In this document: in pieces, positions 6,638 through 13,945 of the stretch | How positions within the stretch are numbered: position 1 is the stretch's first letter | How the letters are laid out: each line of letters opens with the position of its first letter | Made by a program: the position numbers and the translations under genes | Notes under the pieces: model-generated | What the model saw: only the letters and a program-made list of their open reading frames with translations | Told to the model about the DNA's origin: nothing | The model's database searches: none | Assembly: GCA_030638305.1 (NCBI GenBank) | Contig: DAOWEW010000216.1 | Span: forward strand, 1-15,470 | Direction of reading: 5' to 3' | Source of the DNA: Desulfobacteraceae bacterium | Lineage (GTDB): Bacteria > Desulfobacterota > Desulfobacteria > Desulfobacterales > ETH-SRB1 | Length of the DNA stretch: 15,470 nucleotides

Positions 6638-7604
6638 TTTAATACGATATTTATTTATCCTGAACGTCAACAGCTCGTTAGTCTGGCTTCCGAAATGGCC
6701 GTCCATTGAACTGTCTCTTGTATTGGGAAATACCATCGCTGACCAACTGCCAACTACCCAAGCGCGACCCTGGAAAAAAGCATTGGCGGCATGTAACTTT
6801 TATGACAGGAACCTTCAATCGGAAAAGAAAAACATACCCCAAACCCCATGGCCCATTGACGCCATTTTGTTCTGGTACCCGGTCAAACGGACATATGGAC
6901 AAAATGAACGTATATTATTGGAACTTAAGCTGGTTGGTCAATGCGCGGATCACGGTCTGTTTCTCGAAGTAATTCTTCCGGCTATTGAAAATATCGGAAA
7001 AGTCTCAAATCCTCGCTGGCATTATACCAACAGTCTTTGGGGGCATTTTGATATTCAATCCGTATACACGGCCAAAGGTAGACAGTGGAAACCATTAGTC
7101 AAGGACGGCCGCCTTGATTTACGCTATAAAGTCAATCCATCTCAGTGGTCTCAGGGGTTGAAGTTTGATATGGCCTCATCTAATGCCATAGATAGTCTGA
7201 CGTGGATAGCACCTTTTGACTTAAAAAAATGCGAAATAAATAATCGGCGATTGAAAAAAAATACTCCCCCAAAAGTTCCTTCTATGAGCCTTATTATGGA
7301 GGAAATTGTCCAACGAATGAGTTCGATAATACTGGGCAAGTATGCTACGCGTGATGATTTTTTAGAGGTACTGGAATCCGATGTTTTATTGTCCTGGAGG
7401 GAAGCAATAGAACAGGCCTCCCATATTCCTCTACTTCGGCATGACATTACGAGTGTCCCTTCCGATATGCCCGGACAATGGATAGGATCTCAGACATTTG
7501 CCACTTTCATACCAACCTCAATCATTCCATACCTTGAATTCGGATCTATATTTCATATCGGAAAATATACACATTACGGATGCGGTAATTTTGTGATGAT
7601 ATAA
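6618..7604 (+). CDS. Cas6-like RAMP protein, predicted guide-RNA processing or binding subunit
   Basis: A 328-residue protein matching the layout of Cas6 endoribonucleases of the PF10040 kind. The N-terminus LIRYLFILNVNSSLVWLPKW (8-27) leads into a stretch in the position of the usual LP-x-G-LR segment. The centre has WPIDAILFWYP (78-88) and an LLELKLVGQ (100-108) strand. A helix, SMSLIMEEIVQRMSSI (222-237), falls where Cas6 has its arginine-rich helix. The C-terminus has GQWIGSQTFATF (286-297) and a closing glycine-rich loop, FHIGKYTHYGCGNF (312-325). Cas6 cuts the CRISPR repeat to release guide RNAs; no active-site histidine can be fixed here by eye (H135, H143 and H319 are candidates). I chose ATG 6618, overlapping the upstream gene by 20 nt, because it puts the first beta strand at the proper distance; an in-frame ATG at 6555 is possible. 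No ribosome binding site is visible, suggesting coupling. Confidence 0.72.
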   Translation: MSNTPLNLIRYLFILNVNSSLVWLPKWPSIELSLVLGNTIADQLPTTQARPWKKALAACNFYDRNLQSEKKNIPQTPWPIDAILFWYPVKRTYGQNERILLELKLVGQCADHGLFLEVILPAIENIGKVSNPRWHYTNSLWGHFDIQSVYTAKGRQWKPLVKDGRLDLRYKVNPSQWSQGLKFDMASSNAIDSLTWIAPFDLKKCEINNRRLKKNTPPKVPSMSLIMEEIVQRMSSIILGKYATRDDFLEVLESDVLLSWREAIEQASHIPLLRHDITSVPSDMPGQWIGSQTFATFIPTSIIPYLEFGSIFHIGKYTHYGCGNFVMI

Positions 7605-7624
7605 AATCCGGTTTCAAAAAGCTT

Positions 7625-10258
7625 ATGATAGACCGTAAAATTAGATCTATATTCCACAAAATCGGAGTCCCCAAATCTCAGCCTTTCAAACCGGACCCCT
7701 TTCAGATAGAGGCACTGGCGCTGGTTGAAAATTATGATGTGCTTGTGAGCGCCCCAACAGGGGCAGGAAAAACATGGATAGCCTCTCAAACCATTCACTC
7801 CTATCTTCCACAAAAGCTTAGGGTGTGGTATGCTTCGCCACTTAAGGCTCTTTCCAACTCCATTTATGAAGAGTTCTGCCACGAATTCGGACAATCTGTT
7901 TGCGGAATTTTAACAGGCGACCGTAAAGAAAATCCTGACGCTCCTATAATTGTCGGCACAACCGAAATCTTCAGGAACCAGCTTTATGATGCTATAAATA
8001 AGGGGTCCAATATCAATACCGATTTGGTGATTCTGGATGAAGCCCATTATTTAAACGATCCGAACAGAGGCGTTGTATGGGAAGAAATTTTCATTTATCT
8101 TCCTGTAAGAGTACGGCTTTTGTTGCTTTCAGCGACCATACCAAATGCTGAAGAAATCTCTGAGTGGTTGACCGGGATTCGAACAATTCCTTGCAGGGTG
8201 GTACGGTCTGAAGAACGCCCTGTTCCTCTTAAAACCCTGTTTTTATTCCCCGACGGTCTCGTGACTTCTTTAGACGGTAAAAAAGGACTCAACCACAGGG
8301 TTAAGAACTATCTGAATTCAAAAACAGAAACCTGGAACAAAGACTATGAAAAAATGGACTTCGGCCTGATTATCAAATTCCTGAGAGAACTTGACCTGCT
8401 GCCAGCCATTTTTTTTCTCAAATCAAGAAGGGACTGTAATCAGGCTCTGCTGGATTGTCCTCCTGTAAATGCTCTTCCTGAAACACGAAAACAAATGAAA
8501 AAGTTACTGGAAAAATTTCTTGATGATTACCCGCATCTTAAGGGACATGGTCAAACAGGAATACTTATAGACTCTCTGGTATGCTCTCATCATGGAGGAC
8601 AGCTTCCCTACTGGAAAGTGCTTATCGAAAAGATGATGAGCAACGGTTATCCGGAAGCTATTTTTTCCACATCAACAATTGCTGCAGGAGTCAACTTCCC
8701 TGCAAGGTCGGTTGTGCTTCTTGAAAGTGTTCGATATGATGGTCATCAACTTATTGATCTGACCGCCACAGAACTTCATCAAATGATAGGCAGGGCTGGA
8801 CGGAGAGGAAAGGATAATATAGGATTTGCAATTGTTGTTCCCGGTCCGCACCAGAATCCGCAACTCATATATAATTTAAACGCATCAACACCAGAGCCGA
8901 TTTCAAGTAAAATTCATATCAATTTTTCAATGACTCTTAATCTTCTCTTTTCTCAAGAGCCGTTGGATATCAAATTTCTTCTTGAACGTTCGTTTGCGGC
9001 CTTTAAAAAAAGTAAGACCGTGCCTCTAATCAGGAAGCGGTGGAAGCAGATGTTGTTGGAACTGAAACAAAAACTCCCGGAAGGCAGGTGTGATACAGGT
9101 GATCCTTACGAGATTATTGCAAACATCCGGGAAATGACCGAAATACAAAATATTATAGAAAAGCCTGACCATACGATTAATCATGAGCAACTGATAAAAG
9201 ATTTTAAGAAGTATCTCAGGCCCGGAAGACTATTTCTTCACAAAAATGGAAAGGTTTATATAGTATTTCGTATATACAAATACAGGGGAAGTATCAGCAT
9301 TGGGGCACATGATATTGAAAAATCTGTCCACACCACAGAAAACACGCTAAAATTAGAACCCGTTGATCTGGATGAGGTTCAATCTCTTTTCGATTACATT
9401 ATTAAACTTCCCATGTACTATTCACCGGAGATTATAGAACGTCTTTTTGATACGGTTTCCATGGTAAGGTTCAAAAAAATCAACATCGGGTTTGAAGCGA
9501 AGAAAACTCCGGCTGCCGAACAAACAGCAAAGCAAATGTTGTCTTTACTTCCATGTGGAGATTGCAGTCATATGATACTCTGCCACAGGCAAAAGAGAGG
9601 AGACTTGAACAAACTGCTGCGAGAATTCAAATCACTCTCCACAAAGGCAGAGGCAATGGATGGCGGGTTATGGCTGAGTTTTAAGCGCCATATGAGATTT
9701 TTGAAAGAAACCGGTTTTGTGAACACTGAGGACAGGTTAACCCCGGACGGAGTCTGGGCGTCAAGGCTCAGGCTGGAGCAACCCCTGTTGATTGCAGAAC
9801 TGATTAGAAGGGGAGCTTTGAACGCTGTACGGCCTGAGATCCTGGCGGGCAGCCTTGCTCCATTTGTGTGGAGCGGACATCAGAATGTAGAATTGCGGTT
9901 GCCTGATACAATGGATATAACAGAAATTCAGGATATTTTTCAAAAAATTCTTTATTGCATAAGAGATATTGCAGCCACCCAACGCAGGCAAGGATTTTAC
10001 ACCCCTGTCATTCTGTTTTGGCCAGTTGTGGCGCTTTATCTGTGGTCAACAGGTATAACCTGGCATCAGCTTTTGGAATTTGTTCCTATTGATGAGGGAG
10101 ATATGGCTTCACTTATCATGAGAACATCAGACCACTTGAAACAAATAATCAATCTCAAAGAAAGCCACCCTGAACTTGCGGCTGCTGCTGAATCCAGTGT
10201 TGACCTGATATTGCGTGAACCTGTTTATATCTTACGAAAATTTAAAAAACATTTATGA
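7625..10258 (+). CDS. Ski2-like DEAH-box RNA helicase with DSHCT-type C-terminus
   Basis: An 877-residue superfamily 2 helicase. Motifs in order: Q-motif region KPDPFQ (22-27), Walker A APTGAGKT (43-50), DEAH (138-141), SAT (169-171), AIFFLKSRRDC (261-271), STIAAGVNFP (350-359) and QMIGRAGRRG (386-395). After the two RecA-like domains come a helical region, a cysteine cluster CGDCSHMILC (644-653), and a segment at about 695-750 (LTPDGVWASRLRLEQPLLIAELIRRG) typical of the DSHCT domain of Ski2, Mtr4 and HelY. Those helicases unwind structured RNA, often feeding an exosome. The gene follows the Cas6-like gene after 20 nt with only a weak purine-rich site, so it is probably co-transcribed. Its function with the RAMP proteins, such as unwinding guide or target RNA, is inference; it might instead be a housekeeping helicase that lies next to the operon by chance. 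Confidence 0.88.
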   Translation: MIDRKIRSIFHKIGVPKSQPFKPDPFQIEALALVENYDVLVSAPTGAGKTWIASQTIHSYLPQKLRVWYASPLKALSNSIYEEFCHEFGQSVCGILTGDRKENPDAPIIVGTTEIFRNQLYDAINKGSNINTDLVILDEAHYLNDPNRGVVWEEIFIYLPVRVRLLLLSATIPNAEEISEWLTGIRTIPCRVVRSEERPVPLKTLFLFPDGLVTSLDGKKGLNHRVKNYLNSKTETWNKDYEKMDFGLIIKFLRELDLLPAIFFLKSRRDCNQALLDCPPVNALPETRKQMKKLLEKFLDDYPHLKGHGQTGILIDSLVCSHHGGQLPYWKVLIEKMMSNGYPEAIFSTSTIAAGVNFPARSVVLLESVRYDGHQLIDLTATELHQMIGRAGRRGKDNIGFAIVVPGPHQNPQLIYNLNASTPEPISSKIHINFSMTLNLLFSQEPLDIKFLLERSFAAFKKSKTVPLIRKRWKQMLLELKQKLPEGRCDTGDPYEIIANIREMTEIQNIIEKPDHTINHEQLIKDFKKYLRPGRLFLHKNGKVYIVFRIYKYRGSISIGAHDIEKSVHTTENTLKLEPVDLDEVQSLFDYIIKLPMYYSPEIIERLFDTVSMVRFKKINIGFEAKKTPAAEQTAKQMLSLLPCGDCSHMILCHRQKRGDLNKLLREFKSLSTKAEAMDGGLWLSFKRHMRFLKETGFVNTEDRLTPDGVWASRLRLEQPLLIAELIRRGALNAVRPEILAGSLAPFVWSGHQNVELRLPDTMDITEIQDIFQKILYCIRDIAATQRRQGFYTPVILFWPVVALYLWSTGITWHQLLEFVPIDEGDMASLIMRTSDHLKQIINLKESHPELAAAAESSVDLILREPVYILRKFKKHL

Positions 10259-10325
10259 CATTGAAAACATTCCAAGTGATTCCGGAATGCGTGAACTGTG
10301 TGAAATCTATGACGAAATAGACTAA
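10236..10325 (+). pseudogene. Probable relic of a DDE transposase
   Basis: In the plus-strand frame one base off the helicase frame, the DNA reads ENLKNIYDIENIPSDSGMRE followed by LCEIYDEID and a stop at 10323-10325. The pattern N-L-(K/R)-x-(I/L)-(Y/F)-x-I-x-x-(I/V)-P-(S/C)-D-(T/S/N)-x-(M/I)-R recurs near the start of several DDE transposase families of insertion sequences. Only about 30 codons are present, with no catalytic residues and no terminal inverted repeats that I can find. The relic begins within the last 23 bases of the helicase gene, so the helicase's present C-terminus may partly derive from this insertion. Confidence 0.4.
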
Positions 10326-10359
10326 AACGTTCTATATTTAAAACGGTCTTTCTTCGTGA

Positions 10360-13038
10360 CTATTTGGCTTCAGCCCAATTTTTTCCCACGGATAGATTAA
10401 CCTTAAGCGGTACCTTCAGATCCCAGACACCCTCCATTATATCTTTTACAAGGCATTTAACTTCATCCAGTTCATCCGGAGGCACTTCAAAAACAATCTC
10501 ATCATGTACGGAAAGCAGCATCGCAGATTTAAGGCCTCTCTTTGTAAATTCTGAGTCCACATTTATCATGGCTATTTTTATCAGATCTGCAGCCGACCCC
10601 TGGACGGGAGTATTTATTGCGGTTCTTTCGGCAAACTCACGCAAGTTTTTATTTGAGCTGTTGATATCCGGCAAAAAGCGAATACGGCCAAGCAAAGTAC
10701 TTGTTTTTTTTGAAATCCCGGCCTGTTTTATTGTTTTATCTATAAATTGTTTTACGCCGCTGTATCTTGCGAAGTAGTTATTTATATATGTTTTTGCCAT
10801 TTTCCGGCTTATATCCAGCTCTTTGGAAAGACCATACGGACTCATTCCATAGACTATGCCAAAATTTATAACCTTGGCCTGCTGTCTCAATTCAGAAGTA
10901 ATGAAAGAAGGAAATACCTGGAAAACCTCTGCGGCGGTCCGGAGATGGATATCTTCATCTTCTTTAAAAGCCTTTATAAGAATTTTATCATCTGAATAAT
11001 GGGCAAGAATACGGAGTTCTATCTGAGAATAATCTGCTGCAAGCAGGTGCCATCCTTGTCTTGGAATAAAAGCCCTTCTTATTTCCCTTCCCTCATCTGT
11101 GCGGACCGGAATATTCTGAAGATTCGGTTCGGAGCTGCTAAGGCGGCCTGTAGCAGTAACTGTTTGATTGTACGAAGTATGTATACGTCCTGTCTCAGGA
11201 TTTATAAGATCTACCAAAGCATCCGTATATGTTGATTTAAGTTTTGCAAGAGTCCGATGCCTTAATATTAGAACAGGAAGCTCATGCTGTTCTGACAGCG
11301 CTTCAAGAACATTTACATCGGTTGAATAGCCAGTCTTCTTTTTTGTCTTTTTTTGCACCGGCAATTCTAACTTTTCAAAAAGTATTTTGCCGAGTTGCTG
11401 TGAAGATCTGATGTTAAACTCTTCCCCTGCGATTGAATATATGCTGCCTTCAAGTTGCTCAAGCTGCTGTTCAAATGATTTTGAAAGAACCATCAGCTTT
11501 TCTCTATCAACATTAATTCCCGTCATTTCCATCTTCATCAATACTGGCACAAGCGGCATCTCTACTTTTTCAAAGAGTTCTTCAAGTCCCATATCTTTCA
11601 GCATGGGCTTAAGAATATTATAAGCCATAAGCGTAATGTCAGCATCCTCACAGGCATATGGCACAGCCTTTTCAAGGGGAACCTTTGAAAAACAGGAAGC
11701 ATTTTTACCTTTACCCGCTACTTCCTCATACGAAATCGTTTTGTGATCAAGAAAATCAAAAGCAATCCGGTCAAGATTGTGAGCGCGCTTCGATGGGTTA
11801 ATAAGGTAAGATGCAAGCATGGTATCAAACATTACTCCGGAAAGGCTTATTCCATGACGATCAAGAACAATCCAGTCATATTTTATGTTCTGGCCTATCT
11901 TTTTTATTTTATGATTTTCAAGTACCGGCCTGAGCTTCTTCAAAACTTCGTCCAATTTAAGCTGTTTTGGTGCATCTTCATATTCATGAGCGCATGGAAT
12001 GTAAAATGCTTCATCGGGTTTTAATGAAAAAGACAATCCGACTATATTTGCCGCCATTGGATTCTTGGAAGTAGTTTCAGTATCAACGGCAAATGAACCG
12101 GAAGCCTCTAAAATTGCAATTAGATCGGAAAGTTCATCAACACTCAATACTGCCTTGTATTTCTTTTTTGATAAATCCGCCTGTTTTATAACAGATTGCT
12201 GCAACTGCCTGAATTCCAGTTTTTTAAAGAGTCCGGCGAGAGCGGCATTGTCGGGAGTGCTGTATTTAAAGTCTTCAGGTATAAATGATACAGGTGCTTT
12301 GTCGTTTATTGTAACAAGTTTTTTGCTCAACAATGCCTGTTCTTTGTAGCGAACAAGATTTTCATGCTGCTTTTTCTTTTTTATTGTATTCACCTGCTCA
12401 TATAAACACTCCATACTTCCGAAAGTTTTTATCAATGCAAGCGAAGTCTTTGGACCTATCCCGGGTACACCGGGAATATTATCGGCAGAATCACCGGAAA
12501 GACCCATAACATCAACCATCTGGCGAGGTTCGAGTCCATATGTATCTCTTATCACATCGCCATCTATGATTTTTTCTTTCATTGGGTCCCAGATAATAGA
12601 CTCGTCTGTAACGAGTTGCATGAAATCTTTATCACCGGTAACCATAATTACAGAAAAGCCTACCTCCTCGGCCTTGCGCGCAAGCGTGCCTATGAGATCA
12701 TCGGCTTCGTAGCCCTGCATTTCAACAACCGGTATGTTGAAACCTTTTGTTATGTCTTTAATATATGGAATCTGCACCGATAGATCTTCAGGCATGGGTG
12801 GCCGGTTGGCTTTATAGGCATCAAACATTTTATGTCTGAAAGTCGGACCTTTTACATCAAAAAACATTCCAACATATGTTGGATTTCGATCTTCTATGAG
12901 CTTTAAAAGCATTTTTGTAAAACCGAAAACAGCATTTGTTGGAAAGCCCTTTGAATTGGAAAGTCCGCGAATTGCATGATAAGCACGGTAGATATATGCG
13001 CTTCCATCTATTAGATATATTGTTTTATCTTTATTCAT
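10360..13038 (-). CDS. polA: DNA polymerase I
   Basis: A complete 892-residue family A polymerase. The N-terminal 5'-3' exonuclease domain (about 1-290) starts with LIDGSAYIYRAYHAIRG and contains EADD (111-114) and TGDKDFMQLV. The 3'-5' proofreading domain (about 300-490) keeps its ligands: D319 and E321 (DTE), D388 in NIKYDW, and Y461/D465 in the Exo III motif. The polymerase domain has motif A DYSQIELRI (669-677), motif B RQQAKVINFGIVYG (718-731) and motif C VHDE (844-847). It fills gaps in repair and replaces Okazaki-fragment RNA primers. It converges on the helicase operon, with only about 100 bp between them. No good ribosome binding site is visible before the ATG at 13038, and no clear terminator follows the stop. 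Confidence 0.98.
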   Translation of the reverse strand: MNKDKTIYLIDGSAYIYRAYHAIRGLSNSKGFPTNAVFGFTKMLLKLIEDRNPTYVGMFFDVKGPTFRHKMFDAYKANRPPMPEDLSVQIPYIKDITKGFNIPVVEMQGYEADDLIGTLARKAEEVGFSVIMVTGDKDFMQLVTDESIIWDPMKEKIIDGDVIRDTYGLEPRQMVDVMGLSGDSADNIPGVPGIGPKTSLALIKTFGSMECLYEQVNTIKKKKQHENLVRYKEQALLSKKLVTINDKAPVSFIPEDFKYSTPDNAALAGLFKKLEFRQLQQSVIKQADLSKKKYKAVLSVDELSDLIAILEASGSFAVDTETTSKNPMAANIVGLSFSLKPDEAFYIPCAHEYEDAPKQLKLDEVLKKLRPVLENHKIKKIGQNIKYDWIVLDRHGISLSGVMFDTMLASYLINPSKRAHNLDRIAFDFLDHKTISYEEVAGKGKNASCFSKVPLEKAVPYACEDADITLMAYNILKPMLKDMGLEELFEKVEMPLVPVLMKMEMTGINVDREKLMVLSKSFEQQLEQLEGSIYSIAGEEFNIRSSQQLGKILFEKLELPVQKKTKKKTGYSTDVNVLEALSEQHELPVLILRHRTLAKLKSTYTDALVDLINPETGRIHTSYNQTVTATGRLSSSEPNLQNIPVRTDEGREIRRAFIPRQGWHLLAADYSQIELRILAHYSDDKILIKAFKEDEDIHLRTAAEVFQVFPSFITSELRQQAKVINFGIVYGMSPYGLSKELDISRKMAKTYINNYFARYSGVKQFIDKTIKQAGISKKTSTLLGRIRFLPDINSSNKNLREFAERTAINTPVQGSAADLIKIAMINVDSEFTKRGLKSAMLLSVHDEIVFEVPPDELDEVKCLVKDIMEGVWDLKVPLKVNLSVGKNWAEAK

Positions 13039-13100
13039 AAGAATTCAGGTTGCAGATTACAGGTTTTATTGATATCTATTTTTGCAGCGGTTTACGGTTG

Positions 13101-13152
13101 TCGGTTTACAGTTCACGGTTTTATGTTTTATCAACCGTTAACTGCAAACGGT
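13101..13152. repeat. Imperfect inverted repeat upstream of polA
   Basis: The arms 13101-13120 and 13133-13152 pair at 16 of 20 positions around a 12-nt AT-rich loop. The left arm is preceded by a related GGTTTACGG motif (from about 13089), so the sequence is built from repeated (C)GGTTTAC / CAGTT / ACGGTT pieces. Such low-complexity palindromic spacers can be dispersed (REP-like) elements or bidirectional terminators. It lacks a following T-run, so I favour a dispersed repeat. Confidence 0.45.
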
Positions 13153-13168
13153 CGCCTGTCTTTTTGCT

Positions 13169-13190
13169 TAACAGAAGATTTTGTCTGTTA
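13169..13190. promoter_or_regulatory. Perfect 7-bp inverted repeat, possible operator
   Basis: TAACAGA at 13169-13175 and TCTGTTA at 13184-13190 form a perfect inverted repeat with an 8-nt spacer, about 60 bp upstream of the CoA-binding protein gene. It overlaps a weak promoter-like pair (TTGCTT at 13164, TATTAT at 13189, spacer 19 nt). A regulator site is possible but unsupported beyond the symmetry. Confidence 0.3.
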
Positions 13191-13248
13191 TTATCATTAA
13201 CAAACTAAAACAACAAGACTGATAGATTCAGATTTTAAGGTAATATAT

Positions 13249-13671
13249 ATGAAAAAAGGTCAAATAATCACTGAAGACAGCGAAATAAAACATATTCTGG
13301 CAGATTCAAAAACCATAGCGGTTTTAGGATTAAGCCCTAAACCGGAAAGAGACTCCCATATTGTTGCCAAATATCTTAAAGAACAAGGTCATAAAATTAT
13401 TCCGATACGCCCCAAGCAGAAGGAGATTCTTGGAGAAAAAGCATATTCATCAATAAAAGATATTAAGCAACCCATAGATATTGTTAATGTGTTTAGAAAC
13501 TCTTCTCAGGTAATGCTACATGCTCATGAGGCTATTCGAATCAAGCCAAAAGTTTTCTGGACGCAGCTTAATATAGAAGATCATGAAGCTGCAGAATTAT
13601 TGACAAAAGCAGGTATAGATGTCGTGATGAATCTTTGCATCATGGTGGAACATGACAGGCTCTTCAACTAA
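13249..13671 (+). CDS. CoA-binding domain protein (YccU-like)
   Basis: A 140-residue single-domain protein with a Rossmann-type nucleotide fold: SKTIAVLGLSPKPERDSHIV (20-39), VAKYLKEQGHKIIPIRP (39-55), IDIVNVFR (76-83), KVFWTQLNI (101-109) and a closing AGIDVVMNLCIMVEH (121-135). This is the CoA_binding_2 (YccU) family, related to the CoA-binding domain of succinyl-CoA synthetase and acetyl-CoA synthetase. Its cellular role is not settled. The ATG at 13249 is preceded by AAGG at suitable distance. It overlaps the next small gene by 20 nt, which suggests co-translation, and it lies upstream of the two moeA genes. Length is typical of the family. Confidence 0.9.
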   Translation: MKKGQIITEDSEIKHILADSKTIAVLGLSPKPERDSHIVAKYLKEQGHKIIPIRPKQKEILGEKAYSSIKDIKQPIDIVNVFRNSSQVMLHAHEAIRIKPKVFWTQLNIEDHEAAELLTKAGIDVVMNLCIMVEHDRLFN

Positions 13672-13876
13672 ATTGAAATACAGGGAAAGACGGCTCCGAA
13701 CAAAGCCAACAAATTGCCATTGCTGCCGTAATAAAGCCCCCTTTTTCTGGACATGCAGGTGTGGCTTTGCAATTTGTCAGGACTGCATGTATAAAAATGT
13801 ATGGGGAATGTCATGTAATGGAATAACCTGGCAGTGTCCTGATTGCGGCGAACAGAATAATTTTGGTAATCAATAA
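13652..13876 (+). CDS. Cysteine-rich small zinc-binding protein
   Basis: A 74-residue basic protein with ten cysteines: C22, C24, C25, C35, C37, C42, C45, C55, C62 and C65. The spacing, CHCC then CRC, CQDC and CPDC, suggests two interleaved zinc sites, like a RING or double zinc-ribbon fold. I do not recognise the family. The ATG lies within the end of the CoA-binding protein gene and is preceded by GGTGG, a usable ribosome binding site, so expression is probably coupled. The dense, regularly spaced cysteines make a real gene likely. The role could be a metal- or nucleic-acid-binding accessory, but nothing decides it. Confidence 0.7.
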   Translation: MTGSSTKLKYRERRLRTKPTNCHCCRNKAPFFWTCRCGFAICQDCMYKNVWGMSCNGITWQCPDCGEQNNFGNQ

Positions 13877-13945
13877 TGGCAATGGTTCACGCTTCCTTAT
13901 GTGTCATGTCCGAGATATTAATTTTCTATAGCACAATTTTATATC

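Noticed and set aside
10255..10320. A 21-codon frame overlapping the helicase stop codon as ATGA
   Set aside because: No ribosome binding site beyond coupling and no recognisable protein; the overlapping frame with transposase-like sequence explains the DNA better.
10326..10359. Bidirectional terminator between the helicase operon and polA
   Set aside because: Only a small AACGTT palindrome and a repeated AAAACG are present; no stable stem with a T-run on either strand.
13101..13152. Rho-independent terminator for a plus-strand transcript
   Set aside because: There is no T-run directly after the stem and no plus-strand gene immediately upstream.
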